DNA of 64,000 nucleotides from Iocasia fonsfrigidae (lineage in GTDB: Bacteria > Bacillota > Halanaerobiia > Halanaerobiales > DTU029), in NCBI RefSeq assembly GCF_017751145.1, contig NZ_CP046640.1, forward strand, positions 1,096,137 to 1,160,136, read 5' to 3'. Below, one piece after another: positions 15,464 through 25,244 of the stretch (the first letter of the stretch is position 1; every line of letters begins with the position of its first letter). Position numbers and translations under genes: made by a program. Below the pieces are notes generated by a model. That model ran no database searches and had not been told where the DNA came from. It was given only the letters and a program-made list of their open reading frames with translations.

Positions 15464-17953
15464 ATGGCAGGCAAAGGAATAGATTTAAAGAAAGTAACAT
15501 TAAGATTAGAGGGTATGAGTTGTGCCAGCTGTGCTCAGACCGTAGAAAAGGCTTTAAATAAGGCTAAAGGGGTTCATCAGGCACAGGTGAATTTTGCAGC
15601 TGAAAAAGCCTATGTAGAATATGAATCATCTATAATAGATGAGAGAAAATTAGCTGAAATAGTACGGGCAACAGGGTATGATGTAAAAGAAGAAAGAGAA
15701 AAAGTGATACTTAAGATTGGTGGTATGACCTGTGCCAGTTGTGCCGCGGCAGTCGAAAAAGCCTTAAATAAAACAGATGGGGTATATGAGGCCGGTGTGA
15801 ATATTGCCTCAGAAAAAGGCACAGTAGAATATGACCCTTCTGTACTCTCGAGAGAGGATTTTAATGAGATTGTAACTGCAACTGGGTATGAGGTTGTGGG
15901 TTTTGAAGGTGATGAAACTACTAGTAGTGATGAAGAAAAGGATTTAAAGAAGGTTCAAGATGCCCAAAATAAAATGTGGGGCACCTGGGTTTTTACAATA
16001 CCCATCATTCTCTGGATGATTCCTGAAATGGTCTGGGGTATAGCCTGGCCCAATATGGTAATATTTGATTTGGGTATGATAATATTAGCAATTCCACCTT
16101 TGTTTATATATGGGAGAAAAACTTTTATAACCGCTTATAGAGCAGTAAGTCACGGTAGCGCCAATATGGATGTACTAATAGCAATAGGAACAGGAGCAGC
16201 TTTTCTTACTGGTCCGGCAGTATTCTTTACACCAATTGCCAATTATGCAGGTGTTTCAGCGATGATTATGGCCTTTCATTTGACAGGTAGGTATATTGAA
16301 GAAACAGCCAAAGGCCGTGCTTCCCAGGCAATTAAAAAGTTACTTGAACTGGGAGCTAAGACAGCTACTATTATTGTAGATGGTGAAGAAAAAGAAGTAG
16401 CAATAGAGGATGTCCAACCAGGTAATATTATGTTAATCAAGCCTGGCGAGAAAATTCCTACGGATGGTGAAATAGTAGAAGGTAAGACTACAGTCGATGA
16501 ATCAATGGCTACTGGTGAATCAATGCCTATTGAAAGAACTATTGGTGATGAAGTAATTGGTGCCACAGTAAATCAAAACGGTATGATAAAAGTAAAAGCT
16601 ACTAAAGTAGGTAAAGACACATTCTTATCACAGGTAGTTAAAATGGTAGAAGAAGCACAGGGAACCAAGGTTCCTATTCAGGAGTTTGCTGATAGAATCA
16701 CGGGGATATTTGTGCCAACGGTTTTGATTATTGCTGCAGTAACATTTATACTATGGCTGTTATTCCCGGATATATTCCGCAGTGTTGGATTCTGGGCGCA
16801 AAGCTTTTTACCCTGGGTTAATCCAACATTAGGGGTATTTACTCTGGCTATCTTTGCAACTATTGCGGTATTAGTTATTGCCTGTCCCTGTGCTCTAGGA
16901 CTGGCGACACCAACAGCCCTGATGGTAGGTAGTGGAATAGGTGCAGAAAATGGGGTCTTAATCCGTAAAGGTGAGGCAATTCAAATAATGAAGGATGTCC
17001 ATACTATTGTTTTTGATAAAACAGGTACTATAACAAAAGGTAAACCTGAGGTTACTGATTTGGTAACTGTCAATGGAAGCAGTGAAGAAGAACTACTTCA
17101 ACTGGCAGCCAGTGTTGAATCAGGCTCTGAACACCCCCTTGGGGTAGCAATAGTAAATGGTGCTAGAGACAGAGAGCTGGAGCTTAAAGCCATAGAAGAC
17201 TTTGGAGCTGTGACGGGTAAAGGTGTTAAAGCCAAAATTGACGGTAAGGATATACTGGTAGGGAGCCGTAGGCTAATGGAAGAAACAGGGATAGATCCAG
17301 GTGAATTAGAAAATGAGATGGTACGTCTGGAGGAAGAAGCCAAGACTGCTATGCTAGTGGCCTCTGAAGATAAGCTGCTGGGTATAGTTGCGGTAGCTGA
17401 TGCTTTGAAAGAAGATTCAGTAAATGCTATTCATGAATTAAAGAAATTAGGATTGGAGACCGCAATGATTACTGGTGATAATGAAAGAACAGCAAAGGCA
17501 ATTGCCAAAGAAGTGGGCATTGATCATGTTGTAGCAGAGGTTCTTCCTGATGGTAAAGTAGATGAGGTAATGAAACTACAGGATGAGTTTGGTATAATTG
17601 CGATGGTTGGGGATGGTATCAATGATGCCCCAGCTTTAACCCAGGCCAATGTTGGTATAGCTATTGGTACTGGAACAGATATCGCCATTGAATCATCAGA
17701 TATTACCTTGGTTCGCGGGGATTTATCGGCGGTTATTACAGCTGTAAAACTCTCCAGAGCGACTTTCAGGAAAATAAAACAAAATCTCTTTTGGGCCTTT
17801 ATCTACAATACTATAGCTATTCCATTTGCTATATTAGGGTTACTACATCCAGTTATAGCAGAAATAGCAATGGCTACCAGTTCTATCAGTGTAATTACTA
17901 ATGCCAATATGCTGCGCAGGGTTGATGTTAAACCTAGTTATGAACAAGACTGA
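15464..17953 (+). CDS. copA: Copper-exporting P-type ATPase
   Basis: 829 residues. Two N-terminal HMA domains (GMSCASC near residue 18, GMTCASC near residue 88) are followed by membrane helices, the TGES actuator loop, the CPC ion site in IACPCALGLATP, the phosphorylation loop DKTGT, HP of the nucleotide domain (SEHPLG) and the GDGINDAPA hinge. This is a complete P1B-1 Cu(I) exporter. GGAGGTGT precedes the ATG. It is followed after 82 bp by csoR, and its promoter carries a CsoR-like operator shared with copZ. Confidence 0.95.
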   Translation: MAGKGIDLKKVTLRLEGMSCASCAQTVEKALNKAKGVHQAQVNFAAEKAYVEYESSIIDERKLAEIVRATGYDVKEEREKVILKIGGMTCASCAAAVEKALNKTDGVYEAGVNIASEKGTVEYDPSVLSREDFNEIVTATGYEVVGFEGDETTSSDEEKDLKKVQDAQNKMWGTWVFTIPIILWMIPEMVWGIAWPNMVIFDLGMIILAIPPLFIYGRKTFITAYRAVSHGSANMDVLIAIGTGAAFLTGPAVFFTPIANYAGVSAMIMAFHLTGRYIEETAKGRASQAIKKLLELGAKTATIIVDGEEKEVAIEDVQPGNIMLIKPGEKIPTDGEIVEGKTTVDESMATGESMPIERTIGDEVIGATVNQNGMIKVKATKVGKDTFLSQVVKMVEEAQGTKVPIQEFADRITGIFVPTVLIIAAVTFILWLLFPDIFRSVGFWAQSFLPWVNPTLGVFTLAIFATIAVLVIACPCALGLATPTALMVGSGIGAENGVLIRKGEAIQIMKDVHTIVFDKTGTITKGKPEVTDLVTVNGSSEEELLQLAASVESGSEHPLGVAIVNGARDRELELKAIEDFGAVTGKGVKAKIDGKDILVGSRRLMEETGIDPGELENEMVRLEEEAKTAMLVASEDKLLGIVAVADALKEDSVNAIHELKKLGLETAMITGDNERTAKAIAKEVGIDHVVAEVLPDGKVDEVMKLQDEFGIIAMVGDGINDAPALTQANVGIAIGTGTDIAIESSDITLVRGDLSAVITAVKLSRATFRKIKQNLFWAFIYNTIAIPFAILGLLHPVIAEIAMATSSISVITNANMLRRVDVKPSYEQD

Positions 17954-18035
17954 CCATATTGATAATTTTAAACTAAAGTAGGGTTAAAATGTCTTATTAG
18001 GGTATAGAGTATAAGAATTTTGAGGGAGGATTTAT

Positions 18036-18311
18036 ATGAATTCATTATGTGAACCAGATAAAAAAGATTTAGATATGAGACTAAAAAAAATAGAAGGTCA
18101 GGTACGGGGTATTCAAAGAATGATTGATGAGGATAAGTATTGTGTGGATATCTTAACCCAGATTAATGCGGTCAGAGGGGCCTTGAAAAAAGTTGGTCTT
18201 AAAATTCTTGATAGACACACACATGGATGCGTACAGCGAGCTATCAAAAATGAAGAAGGCGATGCAATTATTAATGAACTAATGGATGTATTAACTAAAT
18301 TTACCAACTAA
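18036..18311 (+). CDS. csoR: Copper-sensing repressor CsoR
   Basis: 91 residues, helical DUF156 family. The Cu(I) ligands C36, H61 and C65 are in place (KYCVDIL and HTHGCV), at the same numbers as in the well-studied mycobacterial protein as I recall it. That separates it from the RcnR and FrmR branches. When copper binds, CsoR leaves DNA and copA/copZ are expressed. A GGGAGGA site precedes the ATG, and a terminator follows. Confidence 0.93.
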   Translation: MNSLCEPDKKDLDMRLKKIEGQVRGIQRMIDEDKYCVDILTQINAVRGALKKVGLKILDRHTHGCVQRAIKNEEGDAIINELMDVLTKFTN

Positions 18312-18330
18312 TAATGTGAATTTTAAGAAT

Positions 18331-18365
18331 ACAGGCCCTATCTTAAATGATGGGGTCTGTTTTTG
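18331..18365 (+). terminator. Rho-independent terminator of copA-csoR
   Basis: A 12-bp stem with two G-U pairs (ACAGGCCCTATC opposite GATGGGGTCTGT), 6-nt loop, then a T run. Confidence 0.82.
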
Positions 18366-18505
18366 TTATGTAAAAAAGTAATATAAAGCAATTTTATTCA
18401 AGAAAAAAGCTATTATGTTATATATAATAATTATAATCATATCTTTAAAATTAAATATGACTATATTACAAATATTTATTAGTATAAAGAAGGGGGATAA
18501 TTTAT

Positions 18506-19093
18506 ATGGTTTCAATGTTTTTATATGTATTAGGGGTTATGTATTCACCAGGGCCTGTTAATTTATTGGGAATTAATATTGGTTTGAACGATAGAATAAA
18601 TAAATCTATAGGATTTTTTATGGGTGTTGGATTATCAATGTTTATTTACTGTTTTTTATTTGGTATAGGTGGAGAAAAGGTCATAAAAGAGGATTATTTG
18701 ATATATTTTAGTATCGCTGGTTCTATTTATATTTTGTATTTAGCCTTTAAGCTGTGGACTCACAATAATAAAGTTGAGGGTGATTCTAAAGAGGCAATTT
18801 TGGGTTTTGAAAACGGGTTTGTAATACAGGTATTCAATCCAAAGGCCATATTAGCAACTTTACCAATTGCTACAGTTTATTTTCCCAGTAATAATATTAA
18901 GGGCTTTAATATTTTCATTATCTCATTTATAATTGGAGTACTTGCTTTTTTTGCTCCTTTTACTTATTCTTTAATTGGAAAATTTTTAAGCAGCTTTATT
19001 AAAAAGAGGGTATTTTTTTCTGTTTTCAACAAAGTTATGTCCGTAATTTTGTTATTAGTAGCTGTATCTATATTATGGGAATATGTATTTTAA
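18506..19093 (+). CDS. LysE/RhtB-family amino acid exporter
   Basis: 195 residues, about six membrane helices, with the family motif SPGPVNLLGINIGLN near the N-terminus and the conserved QVFNPKA in the middle. These proteins export amino acids or related small metabolites. An AraC regulator follows on the same strand, a frequent pairing in which the regulator controls the exporter. Good GAAGGGGGA site before the ATG. Confidence 0.85.
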   Translation: MVSMFLYVLGVMYSPGPVNLLGINIGLNDRINKSIGFFMGVGLSMFIYCFLFGIGGEKVIKEDYLIYFSIAGSIYILYLAFKLWTHNNKVEGDSKEAILGFENGFVIQVFNPKAILATLPIATVYFPSNNIKGFNIFIISFIIGVLAFFAPFTYSLIGKFLSSFIKKRVFFSVFNKVMSVILLLVAVSILWEYVF

Positions 19094-19174
19094 GTCCTAT
19101 AATTTTGTTTAGAATAATATTTTGTTATAATGTTATCAGGGAAGTTTACAATGAACAAAGGAGCCAGTGAAAAA

Positions 19175-19990
19175 ATGTTTAACTTTTTGGAAATAAAGGC
19201 GCTAACAGGGGTTTCTTTACTGGAAGCCCAAATGTATGATTTTACTTATAAAAAACATAGCCATAAGGAATATGCCATTGCCATAACCAGAAGGGGGATT
19301 CAAAGTTTTCATTGTGAAGGTCATTTATATAAAGTCTCTAAGAACGGTATAATTACTATAAATCCTGGAGAAGTTCATGACGGCTATTCAGAATTAAAAT
19401 CCGGTTTAGAGTATCAGATAGTTTATATTGATGCTGAGATAATTAATAAAACTGTGCGGGAAATGTATGGTAATAGTTTTAGTTATTTTCATTTTAATGA
19501 GACAGTTCATTATGACAACCAGCTTTCATATAAATTAGTAGATTTATTCAGGGCAATAAATGAGGGAAATAATAATTTCCTGGAAGTCCACACAAAGTTT
19601 TACGATGCGATTGCAGGCTTATTATTGAGGTATGGAGAATTGTCTAAAAATCCGGTCAGCATTAAAAAAGATAATTTTTTAATAAAAAGAGCCTGTGAAT
19701 ACATTGATAGTAATGCCCACAGAAATATATTACTGGATGATATAGCGGAAGAAATAAATTTATCTCCTTATTATTTTTCCAGATTGTTTAGAAAAACAAC
19801 CGGATTAACGCCCCATAATTATTTAAATCAGCGTAGGGTTGAAATAGCTAAAAAGATAATAAATAAGGACATATCTTTATCTAAAGTAGCAGTAATGGCT
19901 GGTTTTTCAGACCAAAGCCATATGAACCGTCGTTTTAAGGAGAGATACGGGATTACTCCTGGCCAGTATAAGAAGGCTATTAGTGATTAA
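19175..19990 (+). CDS. AraC-family transcriptional regulator
   Basis: 271 residues: an N-terminal cupin (KHSHKEYAIAITRRG...NPGEVHDG, the AraC_binding fold) and a C-terminal double HTH (LDDIAEEINLSPYYFSRLFRK and SLSKVAVMAGFSDQSHMNRRFK). The frame extends up to an ATG at 19130, but that codon overlaps a TATAAT box at 19126. AAAGGAG at 19157-19163 supports the ATG at 19175. It probably regulates the adjacent LysE-type exporter. Confidence 0.85.
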   Translation: MFNFLEIKALTGVSLLEAQMYDFTYKKHSHKEYAIAITRRGIQSFHCEGHLYKVSKNGIITINPGEVHDGYSELKSGLEYQIVYIDAEIINKTVREMYGNSFSYFHFNETVHYDNQLSYKLVDLFRAINEGNNNFLEVHTKFYDAIAGLLLRYGELSKNPVSIKKDNFLIKRACEYIDSNAHRNILLDDIAEEINLSPYYFSRLFRKTTGLTPHNYLNQRRVEIAKKIINKDISLSKVAVMAGFSDQSHMNRRFKERYGITPGQYKKAISD

Positions 19991-19999
19991 AAATGAGCT

Positions 20000-20290
20000 A
20001 TACAGTTACTTGAATCATTACTCTTTATTAAATTAATGTATTCAGGCCTTCCTATTAAGCGTATTGCTAAAAAAGATGCTGTATATTTATAATTGTGCTC
20101 GAATCAGCCTGCTTCTTCGCCGGGCCCCACATGGTTTGTTAAGGGTTAATCAGATAAAATAGTAAATTCAGATGCAAGCGGTCAAAGTCCTAAATTTCAT
20201 TGGGCTAAAGGCCGTTTAGTTTTTTGTTTTTTTAAATAAGTTAAGCAAGTCGGATTTATTAGTAAGCAAAACATTATTTTACCTAATATA
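20000..20290. other. Gap between convergent genes
   Basis: No complete gene. A short hairpin CTAAA-GGCCG-TTTAG followed by TTTTTT near 20205-20225 could terminate the AraC transcript. Around 20100-20140 there is a small GC-rich patch unlike its surroundings, perhaps a decayed gene piece; I cannot identify it. Confidence 0.4.
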
Positions 20291-20297
20291 TGCTAAA

Positions 20298-21467
20298 TTA
20301 GTTTTCTAATTTAGTATATTGAACAGGTATTTTCTTTAAGCAGAATAAAAAAATCATGGAAATTATTGTCGCAATAAAAAATGGCGCTTTGATATCCTGT
20401 AAATTGAATATATTTTTTATAAGATCTAAGATTATTGGGGAAAGAAACTGACCTAAATATAGCATTGAAACCATCAAAGCCATGGCAGCAGGCGCTTTTT
20501 CCTTCACAATATTCAAAGAGATTTGTAAATTTAGCAGTGGTACTATTATCCCAAAGCCAATTCCAATAGCCAGTAAAGCAAGAATGATAGCATAGACGTT
20601 GTTGGTGAAACTTAAGATTAAATATCCTAAAAATAGCATAAAAATTGCCAGATATTTTGTCTTATCAGCAAATTTCTTAATAATCTTACTTAAGATCATC
20701 CCGGCCAGAAAAGCGAATATATTTTGAATCGACATTAAAACTCCGATTAAAGAAGTTGGTATCAGTCTCTGTTTAGTCATTATTATGGAAAAATTAGCAG
20801 GCAGGGCATAGAAAATTAACATTACTATAAACATAGCAGAGATATGTGGCAAAATTTTAAGAGTACTGCTTTTATCCAGACTACTCCTGGAGCTTTTGAT
20901 GTTTACAGCTGGCAAAAAGATAATAACCATCACCATTACCAGTAAACCTAATAAATAAACAATAAAACTATAACGCCAATTTATAGCAACCAGCAAACCT
21001 GAAACAGCCAGAGCAATAACTCCCCCTATATTATTCATCGCCGAAGAATAACCCATTAAAGTTGACTGCTCATTTTTATCAAATAAATAAGAGATTAAGC
21101 CGGTTGATAAAGGCATTATTAAGCCAACACCTATTCCTAAAATTATACGAAAAACTAATAATAAATAGATATTGTTAACCAGACCAGCACAGCAACCTCC
21201 TACAATATATAAAATCAGACCCAGGATAGCTATTGATTTTGTTGAAAATTTATTAGCAATTAAACTAAACAATAATGAAGTTAAAATAATAAATAATGAA
21301 GGTATGGTTATTATTAATTTAATCAATAAAGGAGCGGCATTATGAAAATAGTTAGCAATTGGTCCTAAAGCAGGTGAAACAGCAGCACCAGACATAACAG
21401 TTATTAAAGATAATGATAGGATTGTCAGCTTAATTTTATTGTTATCTTTGTTTTCAATTTTACTCAT
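20298..21467 (-). CDS. MFS drug/metabolite exporter (DHA1-like)
   Basis: 389 residues with twelve hydrophobic segments. The motif between helices 2-3 is degenerate (IANKFSTKSIAILG), and RIILGIGVGLIMPLSTGLISYLF matches helices 4-5 of proton-driven exporters. GAAAGGAGAAAACT precedes the ATG. The gene begins inside the end of a decayed marR-like frame (ATGAGTAA overlap), so this exporter was once downstream of and likely controlled by a MarR regulator. Confidence 0.85.
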   Translation of the reverse strand: MSKIENKDNNKIKLTILSLSLITVMSGAAVSPALGPIANYFHNAAPLLIKLIITIPSLFIILTSLLFSLIANKFSTKSIAILGLILYIVGGCCAGLVNNIYLLLVFRIILGIGVGLIMPLSTGLISYLFDKNEQSTLMGYSSAMNNIGGVIALAVSGLLVAINWRYSFIVYLLGLLVMVMVIIFLPAVNIKSSRSSLDKSSTLKILPHISAMFIVMLIFYALPANFSIIMTKQRLIPTSLIGVLMSIQNIFAFLAGMILSKIIKKFADKTKYLAIFMLFLGYLILSFTNNVYAIILALLAIGIGFGIIVPLLNLQISLNIVKEKAPAAMALMVSMLYLGQFLSPIILDLIKNIFNLQDIKAPFFIATIISMIFLFCLKKIPVQYTKLEN

Positions 21468-21660
21468 AGTTTTCTCCTTTCGTTACTGAAAGAGCATTTT
21501 GGGACATCGTTTTTAGTCTTTCAATTATTGTATTTATTTCTTCTTCCTCCATATTTTTAGCTAGAATATCGGTCCAATTAGCAAGTTTTTTATTAAATAG
21601 CTAATGCATCATTAAATTTATCTTCATCTATAATGTTTTTTGTCACAAGGAAAAAAATAA
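21460..21660 (-). pseudogene. MarR-family regulator, C-terminal remnant
   Basis: Two minus-strand frames read FFLVTKNIIDEDKFNDALAI (ending at a stop) and LFNKKLANWTDILAKNMEEE plus LKTMSQNAL, joined by a frameshift. The second piece looks like the C-terminal helix of MarR proteins. Its stop overlaps the MFS start codon, the usual marR-exporter layout. The winged-helix half is missing, so it cannot bind DNA. The exporter is probably derepressed. Confidence 0.5.
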
Positions 21661-21662
21661 AA

Positions 21663-22484
21663 TCAGTAGACATGACTCTCAATGAATTTAATCAATACTT
21701 TATTAAATTCATCTTTCTGATCATAGAATGAACCATGTCCACTGTATTCAAATGGTACAAGTTTAGAATTTCTAATCATTTTCTGCTGTATCTCACCTAA
21801 TTGGAAAGGAACAACCTGGTCATGAATACCGTGAATAATTAATGTTGGAATATTTATTTTTTCCAGATCAGCAAACAGTACTTCTTTTATCCAGGTATTT
21901 GCAACAGCTGCCGTTGCCCAACCTGCTGCCTGTAATCCTAACTGGAAAAACCAGTCTAAAAAGGCTGCTGAGGTATGTTGAAAGAAAAACATATTAGCAA
22001 AATTCCTCAGCATTTCTGGTCGGTCTGTATAGGTGTCCTGTATAATTTGCAGAACTGTTTCTTCTGGTAAACCATAAGTAAAGTTAGGGCGCCTGATAAG
22101 ACTGGGTGCTGCTGCAGCAAAAAGTGCTAGTTTGGATACACCATAGCCTTTATGCCGTCCCATATATCTAACAGCTATTGCCCCTCCAGTGGAATGACCT
22201 GCTAAAGTAAAATTATATAATCCTAGTTCATCTACTACACACCTGACATCATCAGCCAGAGTGTCATAATCATAACCCCAAAAAGGCTTATCCGAATCGC
22301 CAAACCCTCTTGTATCTATTCCTATACACCTATATCCCATCTTTGGAAGCTGGTCATATTGATATTCGAATAGTCTGTGACTTCCGGGCCAACCGTGTAA
22401 AAATAAGATTATCTTATTAGCTCTGGGATTAATATCCTGTACATATATTTTTACCTTTGATTTTGTTGTAACATAATATCCCAT
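21663..22484 (-). CDS. Alpha/beta hydrolase
   Basis: 273 residues. Oxyanion region FLHGWPGSHRLFEYQ, nucleophile elbow GHSTGG, an acidic residue in HGIHDQVVP, and catalytic His in YSGHGSFYD make a full triad of the non-heme chloroperoxidase/epoxide hydrolase-like group. The frame is open to 22571, but AGGAGG at 22491-22496 fixes the ATG at 22484. The substrate is unknown. It lies just upstream of the marR remnant and exporter on the same strand. Confidence 0.82.
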   Translation of the reverse strand: MGYYVTTKSKVKIYVQDINPRANKIILFLHGWPGSHRLFEYQYDQLPKMGYRCIGIDTRGFGDSDKPFWGYDYDTLADDVRCVVDELGLYNFTLAGHSTGGAIAVRYMGRHKGYGVSKLALFAAAAPSLIRRPNFTYGLPEETVLQIIQDTYTDRPEMLRNFANMFFFQHTSAAFLDWFFQLGLQAAGWATAAVANTWIKEVLFADLEKINIPTLIIHGIHDQVVPFQLGEIQQKMIRNSKLVPFEYSGHGSFYDQKDEFNKVLIKFIESHVY

Positions 22485-22610
22485 TGTATTTCCTCCTGTA
22501 AAATTTATTATTAATAGATTATTCAATTGAATATAAATTAGTGTCTTATGTATTTTAAAATTTCCAGACAAGCTAAGTCTTTTTGCGAGGAAGATGAATA
22601 ATATTCTCCT

Positions 22611-22721
22611 CTTTCTTTTTAGTGTAGAATTTAAGCCTCAGGGGTTTTGTCTAACGTCAAAGTGTGTGAAAACCAAATGAAAAAATGGTATAATTAATAT
22701 AATAATAAATTTTCTAGTGAT
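22611..22721 (+). repeat. Promoter-bearing repeat, copy A
   Basis: Shares AACGTCAAAGTGTGTGAAAA and an extended -10 (TGGTATAAT, near 22687) with 33265-33367 and 39044-39105. It lies just before the methyltransferase gene and probably provides its promoter. Confidence 0.75.
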
Positions 22722-22768
22722 TAAAATCAAATATGAACAAAATCCCACCTAGAAAAGAGTGATAATAC

Positions 22769-23581
22769 ATGGTATTTAGTAATTTACAAATGTATCAAAG
22801 AAGCAATAATTTTATCTGGACTGATGAATATATATCTAAGAATATGTTAACTGCTCATCTTGATTTAAATAGTAATGGAGCTAGTAGAAATATTAATACT
22901 ATAAAGAAGACAATCAAATGGATAGAATCTAAACTAGCAAAAGAAGCCAAGATATTAGATTTAGGCTGTGGACCAGGCTTATATGCTTCATTATTATCAA
23001 AAAAAGGATATTTAGTTACCGGAATTGATATATCACAACGCTCAATATCTTATGCAAAAAAGAAAGCTATCGAAGAAAATTTACAAATAAATTATTTTCG
23101 TAAGGATTATATTAATGATGATATAGGTACTGGATATGATGCTGTGATCTGTATTTATTGTGATTTTGGTGCTTTAATTCCTGATGAACAGAAAGTTTTA
23201 TTGAAAAAAATTTATAATAGCTTGAAAGATGGTGGGGTTTTTATATTTGATGTATTTCAACAAGGATTATGTGAAAACAAACAGGAGAAGAGAGATTGGC
23301 ATTATTCGGATGGAGGAAATTTCTGGTCTAATAATCCACATTTATTACTAGAAGAGGTAAAGCATTTTAGTGAACAAAGAGTTTGGGGAACAAGGACAAT
23401 AATAATCGAAGAGAATAAAAAGCCTAGAGAATATATTACTTGGGATCATTATTATTCTAAAAGTAAAATACAAGAGTTATTGAATAAAAATAAATTTAAA
23501 ATTATATCTGTCAGTACTGATTTGATTGCTAAAAATGAGTTTGCTAGTAATGATGTTATTTTTGTTGAAGCTAAAAAATAA
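22769..23581 (+). CDS. Class I SAM-dependent methyltransferase
   Basis: 270 residues. SAM-binding motif I is ILDLGCGPGLYASLL (about residue 65), the acidic loop is GIDIS, and motif IV-like YDAVICIYCDFGAL follows. The C-terminal half, with HYYSKSKIQELL, fits small-molecule methyltransferases of the Methyltransf_25/11 type. Substrate unknown. Expression is probably from repeat copy A. A terminator follows at 23673. Confidence 0.8.
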   Translation: MVFSNLQMYQRSNNFIWTDEYISKNMLTAHLDLNSNGASRNINTIKKTIKWIESKLAKEAKILDLGCGPGLYASLLSKKGYLVTGIDISQRSISYAKKKAIEENLQINYFRKDYINDDIGTGYDAVICIYCDFGALIPDEQKVLLKKIYNSLKDGGVFIFDVFQQGLCENKQEKRDWHYSDGGNFWSNNPHLLLEEVKHFSEQRVWGTRTIIIEENKKPREYITWDHYYSKSKIQELLNKNKFKIISVSTDLIAKNEFASNDVIFVEAKK

Positions 23582-23672
23582 CGTGGGCGTAAGGGTATTT
23601 GATTTCCCTATCTTATAATTATCATCTTTCTAACCAATAAGGAGAATAATAGAATGTTAAATAGCTTTTTTT

Positions 23673-23701
23673 ACCGCTGTCTTTTAAGACAGCGGTTTTT
23701 G
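23673..23701 (+). terminator. Rho-independent terminator
   Basis: CCGCTGTCTT and its complement around TT, then a T run; ends the methyltransferase transcript. Confidence 0.88.
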
Positions 23702-23741
23702 CATATATAATTTAAATTACACTTAAATTGCACTATTTTTA

Positions 23742-23824
23742 TTGATTGTATGTTAATTACATGTTATAATTATTCATAATATACTTTTTTATAACAAAAA
23801 CCTAACATGAATAGGTTTTTTGTT
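23742..23824 (+). promoter_or_regulatory. amtB promoter and leader hairpin
   Basis: TTGATT (23742-23747), 17 bp, TATAAT (23765-23770). Some 25 nt downstream of the expected start lies a terminator-like hairpin, AAAAACCTA/TAGGTTTTT (23796-23820) plus more T. It lies between the promoter and the amtB start codon, so it could be an attenuator. Confidence 0.6.
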
Positions 23825-23867
23825 TTTATTTTATTATATAATTTTAAATTTATGGGGTGATTAAAAA

Positions 23868-25244
23868 ATGGAATCTATGGTGGTTATGGATACTTTGTGG
23901 GTGTTGATTGCAGGGATGCTGGTATTTTTTATGAATCTGGGATTTGCAATGGTTGAGACAGGTTTTACTCGTGCTAAAAACAGTGTTAATATTTTATCTA
24001 AAAACTTTATTGTTTTTGCTGTTTCTTCATTAGGATTTCTAGTTTTAGGTTGGGGATTAATGTTTGGTGATGGTAATGGATTTATGGGACTAAAAGGTTT
24101 ATTCTTCTTGACTGGTCTTGATAATTCACCTAATATTGGTGATGCATATAATGGTGTATATTCCGCTATCTCCTGGACTGGTGTTCCTTTATTAGCTAAA
24201 TTTTTCTTTCAATTAGTATTTTGTGGTACAGCTGCGACTATTGTATCTGGTGCTGTGGCTGAAAGAATTAAATATCATGCCTTTGCTATATTTGTGTTTT
24301 TTATGGCAATATTTGTTTACCCTATTATAGGACATTGGATCTGGGGTGGCGGCTGGTTATCTGGTCTTTGTATGCTGGATTTTGCTGGTTCCACAGTTGT
24401 ACATTCAGTGGGTGGTTGGGCTGCATTGGCTGGTGTACTTATCCTGGGCCCTCGCTTTGGAAAATATAATGATGATGGCAAACCCATTCCAATTCCCGGG
24501 CATAATTTACCTATTGCCAATATTGGTGTATTTGTTCTATGGTTAGGATGGTTTGGATTTAATCCTGGTTCTACCATGGCAGCTGACCCGGTCTCAATTT
24601 CTCATATTGTGATGACCACTAATACAGCTGCGGTTGCTGCTATCCTTAGTTCTACAATAATTTCCTGGATTTTATTAGGAAAACCTGATTTAGGTATGAC
24701 ATTAAATGGCTGTTTAGCAGGTTTGGTTGCTGTAACAGCCGGGTGTGCTTTTGTGAGTCTTAGTAGTGCATTAATAATAGGCTTTATTGCGGGAATATTA
24801 GTGGTGCTTTCAGTAATATGGTTTGATCATATTAAAATAGATGACCCAGTTGGTGCCATATCAGTCCATCTAATAAATGGAGTATTTGGAACACTGGCTG
24901 TTGGTTTATTTGCTCAGGATGGTATAGGGGGCGTATCTTCTCCTAATGGATTGTTCTATAGTGGTGGATTTTCTTTATTACTTTCTCAATTCACTGGTAT
25001 AATTGCAACAGCATTTTATGTATTCTTGATTTCTCTTATCTTCTGGTTTATTCTTAAATCAACGATTGGTATTAGGGTAAGTCTTCATGAAGAAATTCAG
25101 GGACTTGATATCGGCGAACATGGTAACACAGCTTATCCTGAATTTTTATCTAGAAAACCTATTTATTCTGCTATCGGTATAGACCAGGGTGAAGGTTCTT
25201 CAACTGTGATTAAATCTATTGATAAAAAGGAGAATATAAAATGA
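23868..25244 (+). CDS. amtB: Ammonium transporter
   Basis: 458 residues, about eleven membrane helices. Family landmarks are present: NLGFAMVETGFTRAKN near the N-terminus, the pore histidines in VVHSVGGWAAL and ISVHLINGVFGTL, and GWFGFNPGS. It takes up ammonium under nitrogen limitation. The stop overlaps the start of the PII gene by four bases (ATGA), so the two are co-translated and the PII protein is the likely gate of this channel. Confidence 0.95.
   Translation: MESMVVMDTLWVLIAGMLVFFMNLGFAMVETGFTRAKNSVNILSKNFIVFAVSSLGFLVLGWGLMFGDGNGFMGLKGLFFLTGLDNSPNIGDAYNGVYSAISWTGVPLLAKFFFQLVFCGTAATIVSGAVAERIKYHAFAIFVFFMAIFVYPIIGHWIWGGGWLSGLCMLDFAGSTVVHSVGGWAALAGVLILGPRFGKYNDDGKPIPIPGHNLPIANIGVFVLWLGWFGFNPGSTMAADPVSISHIVMTTNTAAVAAILSSTIISWILLGKPDLGMTLNGCLAGLVAVTAGCAFVSLSSALIIGFIAGILVVLSVIWFDHIKIDDPVGAISVHLINGVFGTLAVGLFAQDGIGGVSSPNGLFYSGGFSLLLSQFTGIIATAFYVFLISLIFWFILKSTIGIRVSLHEEIQGLDIGEHGNTAYPEFLSRKPIYSAIGIDQGEGSSTVIKSIDKKENIK

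Noticed and set aside
24346-24546. 66-residue frame inside amtB
   Set aside because: A same-strand shadow of the ammonium transporter, without a ribosome site.
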